Shown here: positions 13,901-22,900 of the stretch, piece by piece | How positions within the stretch are numbered: the first letter of the stretch is position 1 | How the letters are laid out: each line of letters starts with the position of its first letter | NCBI GenBank assembly: GCA_005406025.1 | Contig: BGZK01001015.1 | Span: forward strand, 163,239 to 227,238 | Length of the DNA stretch: 64,000 bases | Direction: 5' to 3' | Origin: Eumeta japonica | Taxonomy: Eukaryota > Arthropoda > Insecta > Lepidoptera > Psychidae | Program-made: the position numbers and the translations under genes | The notes under the pieces: generated by a model | The model's input: the letters and a program-made list of their open reading frames with translations, nothing else | Told to the model about the DNA's origin: nothing | Databases searched by the model: none

Positions 13901-16900
13901 ATTTTTAACAGTCATGATTCTGTCGTGTTAGTAAAGACTACAGTTTTGATAGTTTTATATTATTTGTGTTATTCTATCATGCAAGTAGTAAAGATGTTTA
14001 GTCACAGTTGTTAAATTTGTGATGGATATGTTTGCTTATTAAAATTAAACAGTCTAAACGCGTTTAATCAGCTCTCTTATACAGATAAGTTACAAATTCT
14101 GAAAACCGACGCGAGCCGTTATCAAATATGGACTTGACTCAAATAATAGGAAGTACAAGTGGAAAACTTGAAAATAATTATTTTGAAATATGTAATTGGC
14201 TTACTGTGTGCAAACACAAAAATAGATTACTATGTTCTCTGTGTATTTTATTCAGAACATCGAAATCAGTTTGGAATAATCAGATACATTGATTTGCATA
14301 ACTTGATAAATGCCATTAAAAGACACGATGAGTCAGAAAAACACACTTAGAGTCGTATTTAAAATTACTTTTGGTAAATCTTTTTATTCAAGACGAGCTT
14401 GTATGAAAAGATTTCAGGCACCCGCTTTTGGATGCTTAAAATTTGGCCCGGTTTTTAATATGCCATCAATATGGTCTGCCTAGGATTGAATATCAAATAA
14501 AAAAAAGTTGAATGTAATCTATCAAAGATATTTAACTTTCTCTTTTTTGTAAACAAAGTTTGACACATATTTTGTATGGTCCGCTAAAACTCAATATCAC
14601 AGGCTACTAGTGCACTCTCTGTCTAATCAGTCAACCATTACTTGGCTATATTTATAGGTTTTTTACGAAGTAATTTCACTACATTCTTACTTCAATAAAA
14701 AAGCTTTAAACACAGTAATAAAAATCATCTGACTAGATACAAAAGAAAAACTAAAAACTAAGAAAATGTAATAAGCATTTTTCTATGTTTTGTTTTTATT
14801 TAACTCTTTTGGTAGTATTGACATCAATAGTTATATAAAGAATTAGATTATTCACTATAAATCCAATAGTTAGGTTGATATATCCTGGCGTTAATTTCAA
14901 TATAAGATAGATAAAGTCTTTATTCACTGATCATGTGTATCTTAAGTAAACAGTACAATAATAAGCTAAACTAATAATTATAGCAGTATAAACTAAGTAA
15001 AATAGCAGTGTATTTATTATTCTATAGCAACCACTTATCAGGTTGTCTTTCGACAAGCCTCCCATAATTCTTTCCATGCTTTCTTGTCACAAGCGAATGT
15101 TCTCCATCTCTCGGATAGATCTTTTTCCCATCTCTTTATTTGACGATTTCTATCTTTTTCCATTTTTGGAATACAATTCCGTAATATCTTTGAATCATTT
15201 TTCGTTGTATGTCATCATAATACGTCCAAGTCCAGTTCCATTTTAGTTTAAATTTTTTTTTGAAGACATCACTTTATTTTGTTTTTTCCTTTACTCTGGA
15301 GATGGTCCACCAGTCTCGTAACCTCTTGTTTAGCATGTTTTGCTTCATGCTACATTCGCAATTTTTAAGTTTTTGGTTTTGTTTTTTGTTCATAACAGGC
15401 AAGTTTGACACCCATAGATAAGACATGGGAGGATACATGTTGCATAATTGGCTTTTTACTAGCATGGGCATGATTTACTTTTCAACTACTTCTTTTATAT
15501 TATACATATTAATTTGAATTATATAACATAACAAAGTCTTAATTTTTCAAATAAGACATAAGATTGTAAAATGTCAAAGAAATTTCATAGCAGTCTTAAG
15601 AGATTAATCAAATGTATCAAGTCAATATCTTTATGAAAAAAAAAAATATTGGCCAATGTCATCAATTTTTAATGATATGCTAAAAAAAACATGATTCTTA
15701 ATATGAAGAATAACCACATTTTTTAAATTATGTCCAATGTATTTGTTTCTTTTTTTTTTTTAAACCCTATGATCATCATTCTGTCATATGAATGATTGAC
15801 ATTAATTGATTTTAAATAAACAATTTAAGTTCTGTTGAACAGATAAGTATACACTGATAAATCACAACCCACCTTTTGCTGCGTTGAGAATGAATAAGAA
15901 TAAAAGTCATAAAGAAACAAAATTCATAATGATTGTACCTACGTTTCGCAGTATAATTTATAACAGTTGTATGCATTATATATATTGGTACTATATCATA
16001 GTAGAGAAGTCTCCTTTTTACTACCTCAATTGTGTAACATCAAATACATGAAATGTTAAAGTATAAAAAAAAAAAGTATGGAAAAGGCATTAATTCTTAA
16101 TGCACTTAATATATTGTCTTTATGTAAAGTATCAAAATAATGTTATGAAAAATAATCTACCGACACCCGAGAAGATGATGCCATTGCACAAAAGCACCCA
16201 AAAAACTATGTTTGAAAGCTGAAAACGTATGCGCTGTATTAAAAAGTAAATTATAAAACACGAATAATGCTTTAAACTAAAGAAATGTGTAATAACCATG
16301 TCAAACCCATTCCAAAGTTGTTAACAATTTTAGTAGAGTTTCTTATGTTACAAGTGATAAGACTAAGTAGAAGCAAATTAAGTAATTACTGTATTGGAAG
16401 AAACTGGAACAGATTTGTGGTGCACAGTAACTAAACGAGTAGACCCTGCCAACTGCGACTCCACTGGATTGATCTTAGTCAGAACAGCTGATTGGCTCTC
16501 GCTTGAAACAGTCTCTGAACTAGATTGATTGGACCCTGAAAATGAAAATTGTTGATAAAATAAATGTTCAAGATAATAAATTGTGTTGATGATTTACTGG
16601 GAGACCATATTTCATACACAATTCATGCAACATATAAATGCAATTTAGCATTTTCTTCAATTTATCTAATTTTGCATTAGCTGACACAATTGGTTAAAAA
16701 ATAAAATTTTTCAATCATCTAGAATTCCTTTATTTGTGTATGGGTTGTTTTGAAAATTTCTTTTAGTGAATTGTACAAAATCACAAAGATTTTGCATCAT
16801 AATGTTTTCAATGAAGAGGTATATACATCTTAATAATGCATTTTACGAGAAAAAAAAATCAAATCACAATTACTTCAAAAATATTGATCGGGATATCCAG

Positions 16901-19900
16901 CAGCATTTGGATCCAGAAGCATATAAATAGAGGGAGAGTCTATTCTCCGTTATAATACGGTTAAGATTTAGTCTGCTATATTCAAAAAGGGAGACAATAG
17001 TCTAAATTATTATAAGCTCTGTCCTTGCAGTTTTTTTTTCTGCCCCCGTAGCACAATGACCACGAATCATCTACATTCCCAAGAATCCAGTCCTTGTTTT
17101 TATCTCTTTTTTCATGAATGGCGGTAGGAGTTCTTAACCTATTATCTTTATTTACTATTTGGAAGTCTTTCTTTCATATTAATTTGCATTATAATTTAAA
17201 CATAGTACTTATTTTTAACTTATCCATCTAGACCTTGCAGGTGTTAACCTGGTTATTAGCAGGTTACTGCTATAGTATGATTATAAATCATAGCGATGAA
17301 TTCACTTGAGATTAGCGATGACACACTTGCACCCTTTGGTGCCTACATAATACTTAAACGATCCCACAGATAGATAGATGTACAAATGGACTGATGGATA
17401 TCATAGGCTTAGTACTAGCACTGCACTTGCATGTTTTGGATATAAGACGCTAAGAAAGAGAAGATTATGCCTGTTTATGAAAAAATGCTTGATCGTAATC
17501 AGCATGTCATTATGAGTTAATTTTGAATGTTAGATTTTTATCACAACATTCTTTTTTCAAGGCTAAATTTGATGAACACCCGCATCAAAACATTTACACA
17601 CAGGGTGTATAATCTAATCTACATCTCAAATAAACTTAAAACCAATCTCAAAATAATTGCATTGCAAGCAGACAAGCCCTCTACATCAATAATAATTGTA
17701 TGTTGTAGGTATTAAAGAGTTAAATACCTTGTAGAAGAACCTTGGTTAGAAATGCTTTTTGCATTGGAATGTTCTTTGTTTTAATAACCTGAAAAACAAA
17801 AGAAAAATTACAGTGAGGCGGTCTTTAGTGTTTTGAACAAAAATGTTTTTAATTAATCTATCAAAATTGAACCAATTTAGAGCTAACTTACGGTACATAT
17901 TGAAATTTTAATCATATTGATAGAAAAATATATAGTTCGTTCCAAATTTTTACATTGTTGATTGGTCATACGTTTGAATTTTTTTTGTTATATTTTTAAA
18001 TTTCAAGTAGCATATTCTCTTATTTTCCCAAGAATCAAAGATTTTATTAGAAATTTAACATTCACAACGATAGAAGAAGCTGTGATAGCCTTCAATAAAA
18101 ACATGAAAAAAATGTTTTCAGATAGTCTTTATGTTTTTAAAAATGGTTTAAGCTAATGAAAAATGCATAAAATGTAAAAGAGACTATTTTAATTAACAAC
18201 AAATGTACTACTTTATCAATAAACTTCATTTTTTATGAGTTTTAAAAAATATGAAACTTTTACATTTCGCACTTTTATTTATTCACTTTTTATTTTAATG
18301 CTAGATATTAAGCAGTGGTACCTATTAAGTCATATCAAGTAAGATGTTACTTAGGAATTACCTTTATGAGTTGTAAAAAATATTTTGAACCTAGCTAGTA
18401 CTATTGTTTATTAAATCTTAAATTAAAAACATTTAAGTAGTGGTTGCTGAATAGTTTTAACATAGAAGATCACATATCAGATTTTCAAAACACAGGCGAT
18501 TCTACCGAGTTTTTAATTAGAGTCAAATTAAACCTATTATTCGACTCCCCAAAAGCATATTAACCTACAGATTCCAAATTGCCACCATGGCGACTAGTGG
18601 CGGCGCTAGGCGTCGGCGACTGCCGACGGCCTCGCGCCTGAGAGGGCCTTGCAAACAAAAAAGGTTTACCTACAAGTTATTAAAAAGAGGCCTCGCAAAC
18701 CTGATGTCGCCGACGTCCATGAGAGGTCTAGCACCGTCACTGATGGTGACAATTATCATTAACATCTTTAATACGTATTGAACGAGAATTAAGGGTTTAA
18801 GGTACGCGCCTTTTACCCTGAAAAATATTGTGGGGAGGTGTGCCCCTGCAGGCAGAGACAAAACTGAGACTTAAATTTGCCTGGTATTTTTTACCAAAAA
18901 GTAGATTTCATATACTATTAAAATTCTAGATACAGAACTTGTAGTTACTATTGTGTTCCAGATGAATGGAGCACAGTAAACCTCGCAACTAACCTTTTCG
19001 TCATTGTTCAAATGCTGCAACTGGTTTGAATCGTCAGACTGGACCAGCTTCAGTTTTCGTGCACTGCCCGGTGGCAACACCACTAATTGCTTACCAATTT
19101 GTGCTGAAATAATATTATTGCTTTTTGTACATATGGTTCAATATATTTTAAGGCATTATATTGGTTACATTTTTTAAAGATAAATTTTATTTAGATTAAT
19201 GATGAGGTGTAAATTTTTGTAATGGACCAAGAATATTATCGTTAACTATACATGAACTATGGACCACAGACCAAAAGTTTCCAGAAATAATAAAAAAAAA
19301 ATACATAACAGCCTAAAATCAAATTATTATTTCCTAAAATATTTTCCATGAATGGCAATACATGCATATTTAATTCAAATGAAAAACATGATCATTGAAA
19401 TACATTTTTCATTCTTTTTGGTGCATGGACAGAGTTTTTTGGTGATGAATATCGTTGACCACGTAATTGGTTCTTAATTTTTGGGAACAGAAGATAGTAA
19501 TAGAACGCTAATTTATAATTGCATAGAGTGTGGGTCATCAGTTCTATATTTTTCAGCTCTAAACTTATTTGTTAGTAGGTAATGTGGGAACTAGTGTTAG
19601 CGGGGTGTTAAAGACGAGATGTTTATCATTACTCTTATCTCTGTCTATCAATAACATGCCTGGCTAATAGTCAATATCTATAGATATCTGAATCTCATAG
19701 CAGGCTACATGCCTGTTTCGATCGTTTGGAAAACATCTTGATTTATGCTATTCATACCAGCAACCTCCACGAAATTTGTCTCTAAGATTGACATGACCAA
19801 TTTATCCGATTATTTTTGAATGACATACACGACTCATTCTTAACATATCATCATGTTTAAAGACAATACAAGATAATTTAATTATTTAACCTAGATAATA

Positions 19901-22900
19901 TTGATCAAAAATCTTTTCATTGAGACTAATAACTTATTTTAGTTTCTTTAATTTCACATATTGAAATGAAAAGTTGATTCTCGATAAATTTGTTAATTAG
20001 GCAATGTTTGAAATGTATATAAGTAATTTTGACATTGTCATCAATTTATGAATTAGTTCTTTGTCTTGTATGTGATAGCACAAACATTTCCTGTGAAATC
20101 TATTAATTCATTTTACATGGACAAATCTACTTTTATGTTCATCGTATGCTACTTATACAAATCATAATGCAAGATAATTACCTATCATTGATCCAGGTTT
20201 AGGGGCTGGCTGAATGTTGGACACAGACATTTTCTTCATAACTGTGCCCATCATATTTGGCTTTATCAAAGTCATCGGTTTAGGTGCAATAGCTAAAGGT
20301 TTCGTAACAGGGTGAGACTTTGAAGTGATTACTGTTTTTTGTTTTAAAATATCTTGGGCATTCACGGTCACCGGTTTTGGCATGATTGTCGCCAGTTGTT
20401 GTACTGTATTCTTCTTATTTGTTTGCTGCTGATTGTTCTGAAAAAATATGTATGATTAAGCATTTAATATTTTGCAGGATTTGGTTTTATTGAAGGATTA
20501 TTTTATGAAATGTTCTCATAAGCAATATTGTAAATATAAAAATATTTAAATAAATTGACAGCTCACAAAATGCACAGGTAGATAATATTTTTTATTACAG
20601 AATTGGCATTTTGTTATGATTTCTTTACACTTTAACAAAAATAGATATATTTATACCCAACAAAAAATTTTTACACAGAATGAACTAGAGATTAGATAGA
20701 GCACAATTTTGTTTTGTGTACATATATTATATTTTGGTTTTATTATATATGTACATTGTCTACATATATAATAAAACCAAACTATTAAAATCTAAGAAAC
20801 TAAATTTAAGAAAATACTACATGAGAAATTTTACATATTTAAGCAGATTAAAAAGTCTGAAATATGTACTTTACAAACAATACATAAGAAGTTGTCTTAA
20901 TAACACACAGTTGTCATCATTAGACCCTCAATTCTAGTCACCAATGAACATTATTATTGACAATTAAACATATATTGTTAACAATTAAACGAAATTATAC
21001 TTCGATTGAACCTTAAAATATAAAATACAATACACCTCTGCTATTGTGAATTGCCACACACCAAAATATAATCACATTAATAACCAAGTGTTTTTTAAGG
21101 GTCGACCTATTTACATATGAAAACTACATAAAAAATTGTCTAGCAATTATTAAGATTAGCATGTTCAAACTAGCAAAGCTGAAAAAAAAACAGTTTTATT
21201 GTATTGTTACACTTTTAACATCACTCGCAATCAATTTTTGGCAAATATTTTCAATGCAAAAACAACACTTCGTTTTATTTTACAATATGTAAATGGACAG
21301 TACTATGGAAATTTTTCCCACTATAGAATACCATATTCTAATTACAACAAGCACAATAAAAGGATCGATAAACATAACCCGAAAAATAAATGTTTTGTTA
21401 TTTATGAATTATGGTAGTGATCCTACCTGCTTTGAGAGGATGTGGGTTTGATTCCCGCCTCAAGACTAATATTTATTTCATTAAAAATTGCCTTGAGTCT
21501 GAGTGTTTCTATATATTATATATATGTATTTACAAAACAAAAAATATATACATATTTCATTAACTATCTAACATCAACCTACGTATGCAGCACAAGCCAT
21601 GTTTCTTAGTTTGGAAACAGAAAGTGCTTTGAATGAGTATGAAGATATTTATTTATTTATGGTTATAGAAAGATTTTACAAAATATCCTACTATTTGTAA
21701 AATATTACACTTAAACATTAAGAAATAGATTGATTTCATAGTACAATCTGCATATATCAAATGAATCAAAAAGTAATCGAAGACAATGTAAGAGGCATAA
21801 AAACATATAAAAAGCCATTTTTTAAAAGTTAAATCCATGTTTATATTTGTACATGCTAGTCTCCAAAGTGCAGATTCTGCAGAACAGATATTCATGCAAT
21901 TTTTACAGGAAAATTCTGTTTAGTTAGGAGCAATATTTATTATTATGATTGTAAGTGGTAAAATATTAACTAAGTCGTCCAATTGTTTCTAGATACGTTG
22001 TCATAAATTATAAGTCATAATTTGATGAAATATCTGCAACCAATTCTCGATACTCTAAAGGAATGCAATTATCCACCAAATACAATGAAAAGTATAATAA
22101 AATATTTATTGGTAAATAAGTAATAACTTAAAATTTAATAAAAAAAAATCCTATCTGTGCACAAACAGTGGTACCGAAACAAAGATTACACCTCTAACAT
22201 TAAGCTAACAAATGCCTAGAATTAGTCACCAGGTAGTGATCATTTTGTGGTCAAGGCCACTAACCTGAACTGTAATAATTTGTGGTTGAATAACTTGGAT
22301 ATCCTGTCCGAAATCCACAGATGACATAGAAGTTTGCGGTACAAACTGTACATTCATTGCACCCGGTTTTATTAAAATGTTTTGTTGCTGAAATAAATAT
22401 TACTAAATTAATTTTTACCAAAAACAAAAAAGATGATGGAATATAATTTTTAAAATGAGTTTGCATGCATCAAACTTACTTCACTATTTGAATTAATAGT
22501 CATAATACCAGTCATTTGATCATCGTGTACATAATTGGAATCAGAAGCCAACATAAACTGCTCACTCATCAAGTCTGGAACTTACGAGATAACTTTAAGT
22601 AATTTTTATTAATTCATAATTAAATTCAATCATATGAAAACTATCAATATACAATTCAAGCTAAGATTTGTGATATAAGATATGTCTTAATAATAATGAA
22701 AAAATACTAAGATATTATACTATAAATACTAAGGTATTTAATGCAAAATAAAGGCACAAAATTTTTGACTTTTATGTTCAACAAGTACTGATATAAACTC
22801 TACTATTTAATAGGACTTTATTTACAGATAGATAATATGTAAAATTAGTATGATGGCACAAAGCCATAATTTTTTATTAACTAAAGCCAAACATTCATAT

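Noticed and set aside
21440..21470. A tRNA gene at the B-box match
   Set aside because: No cloverleaf or good A box; more likely a SINE head.
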